From Bodo saltans (Eukaryota; Euglenozoa; Kinetoplastea; Eubodonida; Bodonidae): a stretch of 64,000 nt of DNA. Where the stretch lies: NCBI GenBank assembly GCA_001460835.1, contig CYKH01000238.1, positions 44,427 through 108,426 of the forward strand, in the 5' to 3' direction. The notes under the pieces are model-generated. The model was not told where the DNA came from and ran no database searches. It worked only from the letters and a program-made list of their open reading frames with translations. The translations under genes were made by a program, and so were the position numbers. Within the stretch, counting starts at the first letter, position 1, and each line of letters begins with the position of its first letter. This document shows, piece after piece, positions 54,287 to 64,000 of the stretch.

Positions 54287-57200
54287 ATGATGGCTCAGAA
54301 TTTTATGTTGCTCGTGGTCGTGCTTCTACTTGCATCCCACATGTGCTCATCGAACAGCACCAATACATCCTCGAAACCGCAGCATCCGACGACCTCTGAT
54401 TCATTTAGTAATCCATCTGTAACGTCGAGCAACACCCCGAGCGTATCGAAATCCTCAACGACTTCCACAACCTCGTCGATGACAAGTTCACTGACGGCGA
54501 CCAACGCATCACGTACGGCACCACACTCACCAACGAAGAGCGATAGTGTCAGTACATCCCAGCAATCATCACAATCCAGAACTGTGGCGATGTCACCTTC
54601 CCTCTTGTCGGTGAGCGTCAGCACGTCGCTCTCCAGCTCCGTTTCGCAAGGTACTCAAACATTAACACCTACCTCCACCCTGTCACAGTCGTTGACAGCG
54701 TCGACAGAGCCCTCTCTCTCATCCACAGTAATTCGGGTGCACACTCGCACACCTCCTCCCTCACACAGCACAAGCCAAAGTGTTACTGACAGCAAAGAAA
54801 CTTCATTGACGAAGTCACTCACACTGTCTTCGTCAACCACCCTTTCCTTGACTTCAAGCACCTCCCTGTCCACCTCGGTTACGGCAAGTAACTCGCCGAC
54901 AGCAACCAACTCAAATTCTTTAAGCAGTTCGCAGTCAAAGCGCCCAACGCGCAGCCCAACAGTACCCGCAACGCCTTCGGTGTTCCCAACTTCCTCTGAA
55001 ACATTCTCGTTCAACATCACCGAGACGATCTCCAGAGGCACGACAGGAAAGATGACGCCGACCATTGGCACACGCACTATGTCCATGTCCCGCAGTGCAG
55101 TCGTGGATGCTGTGTTGCAGAGCCACTTATCGTGGGTGCAACGACCGTTACCGTACGCAGCTCCAGGCGTTCCCTTTACCCTTCAGCCCATTGTATCCAT
55201 CGACACGCCATTCAACGCAAACTTTGCCCCGCAGTTCTGTACGCTCACTTCGCCAGAATTTGGCGTTGTGCTGATGGGAAACTTGATCGCCAAAGTAACG
55301 CACGGCTTGTGCATCTTTTCCGGCACCGGTATCTTAGCGTACCACAACCATCAAAACACAACGCACTCCGTCCCCCTCGTGGTGACCCTCAACACGACCG
55401 CGACGCGCTACCCTCGTCTTCACCGTTCCACCAACACAACACGGGTTGGGTTGGCGTACTGTGACGCTCTCAACGCAGCATCAGGGTCTCAGATGGTGTT
55501 CTCCCTCACCCCGCCTCGTGTGAAGTGGACGGGAGGGAGCACCGTTGTGGATACCACTATCAGCGGGTATTACTTTTTGTATGAAAACCGACTTCGTACC
55601 GTGTGCAACCTCAATCTCACCGTCGCCACCTCCAAGCAATTTGTCCTCGTGACGGCCCCAGCTCATTTCCTTGACATGTGCCACGTACGTTGCGTGTTCT
55701 CTGCGTCAACTGTGTCGTCGAATGTGACCGCGTTTGCGTTAGCCCTTGCGGCAGGGCCATCTACCGGCAGAGTATCCCTCTCTGTGAATAGTGTGGAATT
55801 GGACAGTGACTGTGCAGGGACGGACCCTCATTACCTCACAGGTGCCAACAATCCATGTGCAACTAACCAACCACCGACGACTGTGGCTCGAACCGATGGG
55901 TGCCAAGTGCAGCTGACCAGCAACGAGCAGGTCACACTGCAGTTCACTCCGCAGAACGCAACTGCGGCAGTCCCGTTCGTGGCCTCCACCGGACGCTTCC
56001 AACTTCCCTCGCTAAGGATAAGTTTTTGTGACGAAGCCAACAACACGGTGTTCACGAGTGCAGCCAATATCGCAGCCATCCTCGCCCCGCTCTCCCCTGC
56101 CTCAATGCCTACCGCCTGTGTCCCTCAACAAACTCAACCACAAGTGGACGCCACCGCATCATTTTACGGTGTTCTGTGCACCAATATCTCTAGTGTCGTG
56201 AACCACACCGACGCTGCGTGCGGCAATCCTAATGCTGAGCAGCCCATTCGTGTGCATGTGCCCACCGCACTGAATACCACCACTGCAGTAGCCACCGCAG
56301 CCACGATAACGTACTGCGTGCGTAACGCTCAAGTGAATGCATCCTACGTGATGGGGATGGAGATACTCAATGCTGATGCGGTGTTGCGAACCACAGATGA
56401 CCAGACCTCGCTCCCTGTCCCACTGCAGGTGCGATTTTTCAACTGGCTCGGCGACACTGTTCTGCGACCGCTGGACCCACTGTACGGCACCTCGAACTAT
56501 CCAGTACGTGTCGACGTGCTGCAAACAAACACTTCGACTAGAGGAGTAGCAGTTGTCGTTCAAAGTGTTGTAATGAATGTCTCCTTGGCACAAGCACCCG
56601 TTGTGTTGAGTACCATCATGATCAACACTGCAGGCAGCGGGTTTGGTATTCGTCTCGCCGGTCTCAGTGACGCCACTCCTAGCGTGACGCTATGGGGGAC
56701 AGACTACCCCAGCCGCAGCAACATTACCTCGTACAGCTGCGGTGCGTTCGCTTCCTTGTTTGGTCTCCAGTACTCAACGTATATGATGCAAAACTACACC
56801 TTGTGCAACGGCACTAACACGACCATTGTCCTGCACGATAAGCTTCCCTTGAGCGTCGCGTCTGCAGGGCCTACAGTGGTCTCGGTGTATGGCTGGAGAT
56901 TTGACTACGCCTCAAGCCCCTCCACTCAATGCCAATACTCCACTTTAACGGCACCGTGGTCTGCAGCTGCAAGTGGGACTCAAGCGACTTGGGTGAGCTC
57001 CTGTCAAGTGTTGTGCACAATCCCTGCACAATCGACGCCGATTCGTCAGACTAGTGCGAGCTACGTGACGAGCACCGGTATCATCCGCAGCAAAGCAAGC
57101 CTCCCCACCGGCGTCAGTGCAAGCGCCATGTCGCAGCTTGGGACGCTTCGCATCAAGTACGGCCTTCTCAACAGTTGGAGTAATCCAATCAACTTGGACG

Positions 57201-60200
57201 TCGTCGGCCCTGCATACTTGTTGGACGCAGGGGACTCGTGGGCGTCGGTGCAGAACACTTTCTACAGCAAAGAGGTCACAACACTCGACCCTCCGTTGCG
57301 GGTGTATGTATGCGATGTGCTCAGTACGCCTCTGCTCGAGCTAGACACCACCTCGCGGCTCGTCACCATCGCAGCAGATAACGCCTCATCGGTAGACCTT
57401 AACGTCTCAAAAGTTGTTCGCTCCCTTGCCACAACATGCAACCCGAGTCCCGGAGTGGCAACCACCCTCATGGTGTTGCAGTCACCGTCCACTGGAAGCT
57501 ACACATTGAGTATGAGTGCCGGTGGTGTGAAGTCTGGCACCATCAACGTGTTCATCATCTCATTCACCAACGTCACATCGTTCTTGATGAAGGCTCTTGT
57601 CACGCCGTACAACTTCAACACTCAGACGCTGGAGAACCCGCTTGGCACCCTTCCACGGCAGCCCGTCATTCTAGCGCTCAACCCCACAACGCTGCAGCTG
57701 GACACCAGCATCTCTGATGTGTCGCTGATTGCTACTGTAACGCCGATCGACTCGGCCACTCCTGTCACCACCGGGGTCAACCTTGACGACACGGTGTGCA
57801 ACCCAGCGTTTGGAAACTGCGCCGTGTTGTCCAGTGGTGTGGCCACCTTCACCAAACTATCCTTCGTCGGCGTCCAAGGGGCGAACTACACCCTCACAAT
57901 TCGAGTACGGAATGAATCACGAGCAGCGGACGCACAGGCGCTACGGTACAACATCACAGCCGCGGAATGCACCAACTTACCGAGTGACCTGGACACCATG
58001 AGTGCCGCCCTCGTTGGCCCATTGAACGCGTCGCTGCGAGGGCCACCGAGTGGATTTCTTATCAAAGGTTGGAAGTTTGATCCCGCTGTGGGCGTCACGT
58101 GTATGTTCAACGGCACGGAGCTCCCCGCCACCATTGTAGACTACTGCACCGTGCGGTGTCTCCTGCACAGCAACGTCAGCAATGGCGGCGGCGGTGATGT
58201 TCCTGCTGCGAACAATAGCAACTGCAACGTCGCGGCGGATGGTTCGAGGGTGCGCTGCAATAATGCAACGGGCGGTGCTCTGTATGTGTGCAATGGCACA
58301 TGCAGCTCTCCCACTGCGAGTATCACCCTCGTAACTGGAGGCAATGTGACCTACGTTGGCCGTGGAAGGAGCATCACGATGGTCAGCAACGTGCAATCCT
58401 CCCGGTGTCTGTCCAACGGCAACCAGGCAGTGGTATCTGGTCAGCAGGTGAAGCTTGACGCGCTGCTTGTTGCTGTGGTGGACTCGAGAAGGGAATTCAT
58501 TGCAGACGTAGACACCACCTCCGATGGAATGACAGTGACGCTGGATCCTACGTTGGTGAGTGTCGACAACCCGTTCCGTGTGCCGTATGCGTACGACGGC
58601 ATCTACAACGACCAAGAGAATTCAACGTGCTTTCCGTTAGCGATTGATAGCGGTGGTATCTGGTACCCCCCGATGGCGGTCTCTGCGAGCAGCTCGCTGA
58701 CGTGCAAGGTACACCAAGGGTTGTGCGTGTTTGATAACCTGTACCTTGATTACCCACGTGTAGGGGCCTTCGAGTTGTTTGCCTCGTCTAGCACCTTGAC
58801 AGGAAATGCAACCTTTGTTCTGCACATTGTAGCCGGCCCACCGAACCGCTTGTGCATCTACAGTTTGGAATGGCCACGACTAAGGAAACACGTTGTGTTA
58901 ATAGAGGAAGACGTAGGTGGCTTCGACAACCCTAATCTACGAGCAGGGAACATTTTCCAGCCTGGATCATTGGACACAACTCTTGGTGCTCTCCCGTACA
59001 TCATCAACACGCAAGGCTCTGCACCCACAGCAACCATCCAAGTGAAGTTATGGGGCATGCTACACGACATTGAGACGAACTACTCCTACTTGCAACTGCT
59101 CCCTGATTCAGTATCGCTGGCGTCTGACTATACCGCGACATTTAGCACACTTAGCATCAGCAACGCAACGTACGGGTCGCTGTTTGTGTGTGAATTTTAT
59201 GTGGAGGGAGGCAGCCCTGCCCTAGCCCCGGTGTTTTCTCCCCCGCTTTCCTTGCTGGAGTGCACCACCGGGCAGTTTGCACGATGGGGGAGCCAGAGCT
59301 GTGAGACGTGTCTATCAGGGCCATCAGCGTGCGACGGGCAGCAAGACTCTTGCTTTGTGTGCAACGGCAGCTCCATCTTGAACGTGACCAATGGATACTG
59401 GAGGTACAGCTCTCGAAGTTATCAGGCCTACACATGTCCTTTATCGTCCTGCATCGGTAACACAGAGCTGGGCACATGCATCGAGGGCTATCTGAATCAC
59501 GCACCACTCTGCGCCGTTTGTGACGAGGGGTATGCTGCGGATTTCCTTGGCGAGTGTGTAATGTGCTCCTCGTTGGCGGCGACTGCGGCACTCTTCGTTC
59601 TTGCGTGTATCGCCGCGCTCGTCATCATTGCGATTATTGTGTTCGTCACTGTCAGCGAGCAAGAAGACGATGACAACAGCCTTGTACTCCTTTTAAAGAT
59701 CTGCGTCAACTTCATCCAAACGAGCGGTACCATCGGCGAGTTCTCCATGGACGTCCCTAGCACCGTGAAGCAGTTCCTTGGGTTCCAGAACAGCGTCTCA
59801 GGAGGCGGCGGTATCAGCATCGCCCCATTCAACTGCTTGGCCCCAACGTTTACGTTCATGACCAAGTACCGCATTCAAATGCTGGGCCCTCCTGTTGCCG
59901 TGGTGGTTGTCGCACTTGCTTGTCGGGCAATCACGAACAGGGACTTGTGGTTGAAATCTTTAGAAAAATTGAACCAGTACTACCACAAGGAGAAGAACCA
60001 CATGGTTTGTGAGCAGAGTGTTTCACAACCCCGATACATGACGGATGGGATCATTGGAGAGAACAATGAACTGGTCCTCAGCGTCCTTAAGAACGACGTG
60101 AGAGTAAGCTGTCTGGACAGCCAGTACCAGTATGACTTTTCCCTAGTGCTATTCTCCTTGGCCATCTACGGGTTGGGCATCCCGGTGGTAGCGCTGGTCG

Positions 60201-61147
60201 TCGTCATGCGAACATCCGCGAAGGAGGGATGGGAGGCGTCATACGTAAGGTATTCGTTTCTGATTAGCGGGTATCGCCTGAGGTATTGGTTTTGGGAGAT
60301 TGTCATTTTTGCTCGCAAGATCGGTTTGCTGCTCCTCGTTGCGATGACCGACAATGCAACACTTCAGGCATTGGTGGGCATCTGGCTCCTCACCGCCTCG
60401 TTGGTCGCCACCATACGGTATCAGCCTTTTGTCAAAGGCGTGCTCAACCAAGCAGAGAGCCTCGCACTTGCAGTGCAGTTGATCACCGTCAACGTAGGGC
60501 TGTTCTTCCGCACCGTCAGTACTTCATCTTCTTGTGGCGTGTTGTGCGTATTTGTGAGCTGTGTGCTGTTGATCCTCAACGCCGCTGTGTTTGTGTACTT
60601 TGGGCGGCACTTGATGCTGGAAGGCTACTACCGTGTGCTAGGAACATTTGGCCTCGACGTGGTGCACTCGGATAACCGACGGTACGTTTCCATCCGCAAT
60701 ATCAAGAAGACAATTCTTCTGCAACTGAATACCTCGTCCCGTGCAGACTTCGGGTTGTACACACCGAGCGCCCAGTCCGCCAGCATAGCAGTGTCGAGCC
60801 CCCGTAAGAAGAAAAACATGGTGAACTTCGTGGGTGATGAGGATGGGAGTGAGCAAGTGGAGCTTCTCGTTCTTCGGCGCATTGCGCCGGATAAAGGTGA
60901 TGAGTCACAACAACAGGCGAGTAGACGCAGCAGGTCAAGGCTTGGGACTCGTGCCAACGCTTCTGGGGCTTCGATTCACGTCCCCTCCGATCAGGGGCCA
61001 GGCGGTGACAGTCCACCGTTACCGTTGGATACGGATAAGGACGAGTCCCCTAACCCAAGCTTTCGAGCAAGTTTGAGTTTTGGAGAACAAAAAGGGCGCG
61101 GCTCTCCATCGCCGGCATTGGATGCTGGAGCAGCGACTGCACAGTGA
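54287..61147 (+). CDS. Giant mucin-like surface membrane protein with multi-TM C-terminus
   Basis: 2286 residues from the ATG at 54287. Signal peptide (NFMLLVVVLLLASHMCSS) then about 230 residues of Ser/Thr/Pro, a mucin-like stalk. A huge ectodomain with many N-glycosylation sites follows and at least three segments resembling IPT/TIG domains (VVSVYGWRFDYASSPSTQC with later QVLCTIPA, SGFLIKGWKFDPAVGVTCMF, TVVDTTISGYYFLYENRLRT). Near residue 1665-1750 is a Cys-rich block (CETCLSGPSACDGQQDSC, NGYWRYSSRS, PLCAVCDEGYAADFLGECVMC), which precedes seven or more TM helices up to residue about 2115 and a cytoplasmic tail. The Cys-GYWR-TM layout is found in large protist membrane proteins with TRP- or polycystin-like ends. 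A receptor or channel at the surface is likely; exact role unknown. Confidence 0.85.
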   Translation: MMAQNFMLLVVVLLLASHMCSSNSTNTSSKPQHPTTSDSFSNPSVTSSNTPSVSKSSTTSTTSSMTSSLTATNASRTAPHSPTKSDSVSTSQQSSQSRTVAMSPSLLSVSVSTSLSSSVSQGTQTLTPTSTLSQSLTASTEPSLSSTVIRVHTRTPPPSHSTSQSVTDSKETSLTKSLTLSSSTTLSLTSSTSLSTSVTASNSPTATNSNSLSSSQSKRPTRSPTVPATPSVFPTSSETFSFNITETISRGTTGKMTPTIGTRTMSMSRSAVVDAVLQSHLSWVQRPLPYAAPGVPFTLQPIVSIDTPFNANFAPQFCTLTSPEFGVVLMGNLIAKVTHGLCIFSGTGILAYHNHQNTTHSVPLVVTLNTTATRYPRLHRSTNTTRVGLAYCDALNAASGSQMVFSLTPPRVKWTGGSTVVDTTISGYYFLYENRLRTVCNLNLTVATSKQFVLVTAPAHFLDMCHVRCVFSASTVSSNVTAFALALAAGPSTGRVSLSVNSVELDSDCAGTDPHYLTGANNPCATNQPPTTVARTDGCQVQLTSNEQVTLQFTPQNATAAVPFVASTGRFQLPSLRISFCDEANNTVFTSAANIAAILAPLSPASMPTACVPQQTQPQVDATASFYGVLCTNISSVVNHTDAACGNPNAEQPIRVHVPTALNTTTAVATAATITYCVRNAQVNASYVMGMEILNADAVLRTTDDQTSLPVPLQVRFFNWLGDTVLRPLDPLYGTSNYPVRVDVLQTNTSTRGVAVVVQSVVMNVSLAQAPVVLSTIMINTAGSGFGIRLAGLSDATPSVTLWGTDYPSRSNITSYSCGAFASLFGLQYSTYMMQNYTLCNGTNTTIVLHDKLPLSVASAGPTVVSVYGWRFDYASSPSTQCQYSTLTAPWSAAASGTQATWVSSCQVLCTIPAQSTPIRQTSASYVTSTGIIRSKASLPTGVSASAMSQLGTLRIKYGLLNSWSNPINLDVVGPAYLLDAGDSWASVQNTFYSKEVTTLDPPLRVYVCDVLSTPLLELDTTSRLVTIAADNASSVDLNVSKVVRSLATTCNPSPGVATTLMVLQSPSTGSYTLSMSAGGVKSGTINVFIISFTNVTSFLMKALVTPYNFNTQTLENPLGTLPRQPVILALNPTTLQLDTSISDVSLIATVTPIDSATPVTTGVNLDDTVCNPAFGNCAVLSSGVATFTKLSFVGVQGANYTLTIRVRNESRAADAQALRYNITAAECTNLPSDLDTMSAALVGPLNASLRGPPSGFLIKGWKFDPAVGVTCMFNGTELPATIVDYCTVRCLLHSNVSNGGGGDVPAANNSNCNVAADGSRVRCNNATGGALYVCNGTCSSPTASITLVTGGNVTYVGRGRSITMVSNVQSSRCLSNGNQAVVSGQQVKLDALLVAVVDSRREFIADVDTTSDGMTVTLDPTLVSVDNPFRVPYAYDGIYNDQENSTCFPLAIDSGGIWYPPMAVSASSSLTCKVHQGLCVFDNLYLDYPRVGAFELFASSSTLTGNATFVLHIVAGPPNRLCIYSLEWPRLRKHVVLIEEDVGGFDNPNLRAGNIFQPGSLDTTLGALPYIINTQGSAPTATIQVKLWGMLHDIETNYSYLQLLPDSVSLASDYTATFSTLSISNATYGSLFVCEFYVEGGSPALAPVFSPPLSLLECTTGQFARWGSQSCETCLSGPSACDGQQDSCFVCNGSSILNVTNGYWRYSSRSYQAYTCPLSSCIGNTELGTCIEGYLNHAPLCAVCDEGYAADFLGECVMCSSLAATAALFVLACIAALVIIAIIVFVTVSEQEDDDNSLVLLLKICVNFIQTSGTIGEFSMDVPSTVKQFLGFQNSVSGGGGISIAPFNCLAPTFTFMTKYRIQMLGPPVAVVVVALACRAITNRDLWLKSLEKLNQYYHKEKNHMVCEQSVSQPRYMTDGIIGENNELVLSVLKNDVRVSCLDSQYQYDFSLVLFSLAIYGLGIPVVALVVVMRTSAKEGWEASYVRYSFLISGYRLRYWFWEIVIFARKIGLLLLVAMTDNATLQALVGIWLLTASLVATIRYQPFVKGVLNQAESLALAVQLITVNVGLFFRTVSTSSSCGVLCVFVSCVLLILNAAVFVYFGRHLMLEGYYRVLGTFGLDVVHSDNRRYVSIRNIKKTILLQLNTSSRADFGLYTPSAQSASIAVSSPRKKKNMVNFVGDEDGSEQVELLVLRRIAPDKGDESQQQASRRSRSRLGTRANASGASIHVPSDQGPGGDSPPLPLDTDKDESPNPSFRASLSFGEQKGRGSPSPALDAGAATAQ

Positions 61148-61310
61148 GTGAAGGAAATATTGTAGTTCCGTTTCTTGTATTGCTGTTCGTTATCACTTCC
61201 TCCTGTTTTATTTTCTCCTGCTTTACGTTGGATGCCAAGTTTCCTCGACAACGTTCAGACGTGTCTATTCAACTTTTCCATTTCATAGCATTTTAGCATA
61301 GTAGTCTTGG

Positions 61311-62882
61311 ATGAGGTTTAGAAGGCCTCGATGGTCGGTAGTATTTTGCCTTGTGTTTGTAGCGACGGTGCTGCTTGTCATGCAGGGTGGAGTGGTGCAG
61401 GAAGCTCACGAACTATCCGCAAATGACGCCGTCCCACTCCGCCCAAGCCTCCGAAGCGTGACGAATGACGAAGTGCTCCTGGCTTCAAGTGATGTGCCCC
61501 CTGTAGTAGGCACCAGCGCTCCAATGCGCCTTGAATTTGGTTTGGCTAATTCCAAGAACCGGGAGCAGAATAAACAACACCTTGGTGGCCGCAAGTATGG
61601 CGTCTGGGCGTTGCCCGATGATTGTAACCCCTGCCAGGAGAACTGCATGACGAAATATGCTGCCGAGATGAGCACAACACCCGCCGTATCAAGCTGGGGA
61701 CCTCAGCTCCTTGACGAGCAGATCGACGACATCGTCAGCACCTGGAAGGAGATGGGCGGCATTACATTTGATATGCTCATCAATATGAACTCCTGTGCGT
61801 ACAAAACACGAACTCGTTGGAATGCGCATGGGCTGTGGTTGCACGTGTTCGATAGAAACGTGACCGTGCTGCGTATGATGGCGGACGGCTATCGTCGAGC
61901 AGAGCACATCAAACTGTACATTAAAGATGTGGTCGCACGAAGCAGTGAACCGTTCACGACACCGCTGGTGTTTTATGTGAGTGTCAATGACATCCCGTGC
62001 AACGTGGCATTCCCGTACTTTACCTTCTTTGGTCAGCGGGGGGTGATGGGCATTCCTATTCCAGATGATAGCTTTCACCGCAGCGTTCACGGCGGTAGCT
62101 GGGAGAGCACGCGCAGCTCACTCTTAAGCAGCGCACACCGATTGACGACGGTTCCCTATTCCCAGCGAGAGCATAAGTTGTTCTTCCGGGGAAGCCCAAC
62201 GCATATCATCCGGGAACAGCTGCGCAAGAATCTAACAGAAACACCAGACACCGCAGCCTTCTCCGACATTCGCCTTGCGGTGATGGAGAGGTTCAAGCAG
62301 TTTAAAGTACCGCTGCCTGATCATGCGCGGTATCAGTACCTCCTTGCTGTAAGAGGTAAGACTGCAAGCAGTCGCGACAAGTATTTGAACCTGCTCGGCT
62401 CCACGATTGTGTGGGTGTCCGAGGATGAGCCGTGGTTTCAGTTCTACCATCGACTATGGAAGCCGTATCTCAACTATGTTCCGATGTCCAGTGACAATGC
62501 TGTATGTGTGGCTCGAATGCTAAAAAATAAATCTTCCCTCGATGCCGCAGCACTCATTGCGCAGCGATCGCAAGAGCTTGGCCGCTTTCTCACGCAAGAC
62601 GTTGTGGATGCCTACTTTACACGAACCCTCCGTCGATACGCCGACATCCAGACATTTACCGTCCCTCCTGATGCGATTGACTACATGAAGCAGGTGCACC
62701 ATCGAGCGAAAAAGAAGTACCGCACTGCGTTGGTCATGCCGGATGACCAATCCCCCGTGAAGTTTTACTTTGACAAGTGGATCTCGCGACGGATCAAACA
62801 AATGAGCTCGTGCCGCACGAACAACACGTACAATGGGGTGGAGCTGCCTCGTGATTCGAAGTATCGGTGCTGGTACATGTGA
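61311..62882 (+). CDS. CAP10-domain (GT90-like) glycosyltransferase, type II membrane
   Basis: 523 residues from the ATG at 61311. A signal anchor (WSVVFCLVFVATVLLVMQ) with a short basic head gives a Golgi/ER type II topology. The catalytic part fits the CAP10/GT90 family, O-glucosyl or O-xylosyltransferases: KLFFRGSPTHIIREQLRK (family FFRG), DIRLAVMERFKQF, YQYLLAVRGKTASSRDKYLN (xKYxxxxxGxxxSxRxxxL), WVSEDEPWFQFYHRLWKPYLNYVPM (the HxxPWxHYVP-like end) and CVARMLKN then QRSQELGRFLTQDVVDAYF. All motifs are in order. It is followed 150 bp later by a second type II glycosyltransferase; the two may act on the same surface glycan, as GT90 and GT61 do in fungi, but this is inference. Confidence 0.8.
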   Translation: MRFRRPRWSVVFCLVFVATVLLVMQGGVVQEAHELSANDAVPLRPSLRSVTNDEVLLASSDVPPVVGTSAPMRLEFGLANSKNREQNKQHLGGRKYGVWALPDDCNPCQENCMTKYAAEMSTTPAVSSWGPQLLDEQIDDIVSTWKEMGGITFDMLINMNSCAYKTRTRWNAHGLWLHVFDRNVTVLRMMADGYRRAEHIKLYIKDVVARSSEPFTTPLVFYVSVNDIPCNVAFPYFTFFGQRGVMGIPIPDDSFHRSVHGGSWESTRSSLLSSAHRLTTVPYSQREHKLFFRGSPTHIIREQLRKNLTETPDTAAFSDIRLAVMERFKQFKVPLPDHARYQYLLAVRGKTASSRDKYLNLLGSTIVWVSEDEPWFQFYHRLWKPYLNYVPMSSDNAVCVARMLKNKSSLDAAALIAQRSQELGRFLTQDVVDAYFTRTLRRYADIQTFTVPPDAIDYMKQVHHRAKKKYRTALVMPDDQSPVKFYFDKWISRRIKQMSSCRTNNTYNGVELPRDSKYRCWYM

Positions 62883-63038
62883 GGGCTATGTGACACACCC
62901 TAAGATTGTATGTGTGTGCTCCGCTCGATCGATTGTTTTTTGTTGCCATCGTTTTCATCTTGTTGAGGTTGTGTGGGCGTTTTCACCATCATTCAGTGTA
63001 GCTGTTGTTTTCTTCTTCCTTGGCACTCCAAAGAGCAA

Positions 63039-64000
63039 ATGAGCAAAGTAATTCGGCTTGCGGTTGTTGTCGCTCTTATTCTCGCAGGCTGCTTTTGGAG
63101 ATTCGTGCTGAACTCAGAAGAGAGCGGCCATGACGTCCACCTCGTATCTGTTCCAAAAGGAGAGGATAGAGAAGAGGCTGGCGCTGTGGTGCCTGCAGTG
63201 ACCGTGCCAGATGTGGTCGCAGCAGAGCCACAAGCTCCAGCACTTCCACCACCTCCTCGCGGAACGGCCTTGCCAGATCACGACGACGCCAACCCTGGTG
63301 AATGTGCATCAGTTGCCGGACGTGATCGCGTGATCAACGACATCAAACAACAGATGCGTGTTGTGTGTGACGACAAGCGCTCCGGCATCCATGTTCGAGA
63401 GTACGTCGCACGAAGCTTCGAGTACAAGCCTCAAGTCTTCCTGTACGAGAACGTCGACGTGGACTACTTTAACGGCGACTTTTTGTCCAGCCCTTGCCCG
63501 GTGGGGACGTACTTCGAGGAGGAGCGGGGGAATGAAGTGCAATCGTGGGCTCAGGGCGAGAAAGCACGCGACGAGTACAACAACCGCCAAGTGCGCGTCG
63601 TGAAGGACCGGACGTACGTCAAGGTTCGCCGCTTCGACGTGTACAACATCTACGAGGCGTTCCACGCGTACTTCAACGCGTACCTGATGATGCGTGTGCT
63701 GGACTTGAATCAGACGCAGGTGCAGTTTGTGATGTGCGATGACCACCTGGGTGACAGCCCGAAGGATGCGCTGTGGTGGAACTCGATGAACCGCAACGCG
63801 TTCCCAATTATTTACTCGAAGAATCACGGGCAGCACAATGTTGGGATGGTGGATGGAGTGCCATACCGTGCGCGTATTGTGCGGTCTGGTAGCACGGGAA
63901 CCTCGATTTTATCGTCCAACCATCCACCCCTGCACGGCCGTAACACCGATCACCACTGCAAGAGCGAAGCGTTCCGCAGTGGCGTTGCGTGGTTGCGCGT
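63039..64000 (+). CDS. GT61-like glycosyltransferase, type II membrane, 3' partial
   Basis: The ATG at 63039 opens a frame running off the window end (320 codons seen). A short head and hydrophobic anchor (VIRLAVVVALILAGCFWRFV) precede a Pro/Val-rich stem of about 70 residues. The catalytic part so far has VRRFDVYNIYEAFHAYFNAY, like the NxYHxFxDYxNxY start of GT61 proteins, then FVMCDDHLGDSPKDALWW. GT61 enzymes add xylose or GlcNAc. The rest of the domain is outside the window, so the family is tentative. N-linked sequon NQT is present. It stands right after the GT90-like gene. Confidence 0.62.
   Translation, partial: MSKVIRLAVVVALILAGCFWRFVLNSEESGHDVHLVSVPKGEDREEAGAVVPAVTVPDVVAAEPQAPALPPPPRGTALPDHDDANPGECASVAGRDRVINDIKQQMRVVCDDKRSGIHVREYVARSFEYKPQVFLYENVDVDYFNGDFLSSPCPVGTYFEEERGNEVQSWAQGEKARDEYNNRQVRVVKDRTYVKVRRFDVYNIYEAFHAYFNAYLMMRVLDLNQTQVQFVMCDDHLGDSPKDALWWNSMNRNAFPIIYSKNHGQHNVGMVDGVPYRARIVRSGSTGTSILSSNHPPLHGRNTDHHCKSEAFRSGVAWLR

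Noticed and set aside
1-64000. CRISPR arrays, rRNA, tRNA genes, bacterial operons
   Set aside because: No regular spacer arrays, no rRNA or cloverleaf pattern seen by eye; gene features are eukaryotic.

Overview
This window looks like a nuclear chromosome segment from a kinetoplastid protist, most like a free-living bodonid such as Bodo saltans. The species is an inference; the group assignment is firmer. Every credible gene lies on the + strand, head to tail, and almost none is interrupted. Gaps are short, and many hold a pyrimidine-rich tract and an AG shortly before the next ATG, as expected for one polycistronic unit matured by spliced-leader trans-splicing and polyadenylation. The phosphofructokinase is of the trypanosomatid ATP type and ends in SKL, a peroxisomal/glycosomal import signal. 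The one gene that seems to hold a conventional intron is poly(A) polymerase, one of the very few genes known to be cis-spliced in trypanosomes.

Layout. 1-14.8 kb: a kinase-LRR gene (5' cut off, one frameshift), an FxPxI-motif protein, a zinc-finger kinase, a small coiled-coil protein, a secreted protein, VPS4, glycosomal PFK, a membrane J-protein, a PIAS-type SUMO ligase and a very small ORF. 15-29.5 kb: an NSUN/TRM4 methyltransferase, CTR9, a CFAP96-like ciliary protein, a divergent ATG5, a NEK kinase, a protein of unknown function preceded by a truncated copy of itself, an FG nucleoporin and a doublecortin-domain protein. 29.6-34.5 kb: poly(A) polymerase with its candidate intron, then a 985-residue coiled-coil protein. 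34.5-40.8 kb: an accessory island with a plant-type LRR relic, an R3H-domain relic, an intact RHS/Crinkler-like P-loop NTPase plus nuclease-like gene, a retrotransposon relic and a truncated multi-TM protein. 41-51.2 kb: an EF-hand-like protein, one large membrane-anchored SAM/helical-repeat/caspase-fold gene broken into three frames, a monoglyceride-lipase-like hydrolase, an ARM-repeat protein and a coiled-coil protein. 51.3-64 kb: a voltage-gated K+ channel, a 2286-residue mucin-like membrane protein, and two type II Golgi-type glycosyltransferases (GT90-like, then GT61-like, the second cut by the window end).

Two themes stand out. First, the intron in poly(A) polymerase is 123 nt, a multiple of three with no in-frame stop, so a plain ORF call reads through it and inserts 41 residues into the catalytic palm. 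Second, at least seven adjacent direct duplications (about 40 to 519 bp) lie within 22 kb, and several break an otherwise intact gene. In the best-resolved case the copies differ only at synonymous sites, which suggests two alleles stitched end to end during assembly rather than true gene decay.

Working together: VPS4 and ATG5 act in endosome and autophagy traffic; CTR9, poly(A) polymerase, NSUN and the nucleoporin act in gene expression; CFAP96, NEK and the doublecortin protein point to the flagellum and cytoskeleton; the two glycosyltransferases and the mucin-like receptor point to the cell surface. The gene order does not suggest functional operons, as is normal for kinetoplastids.
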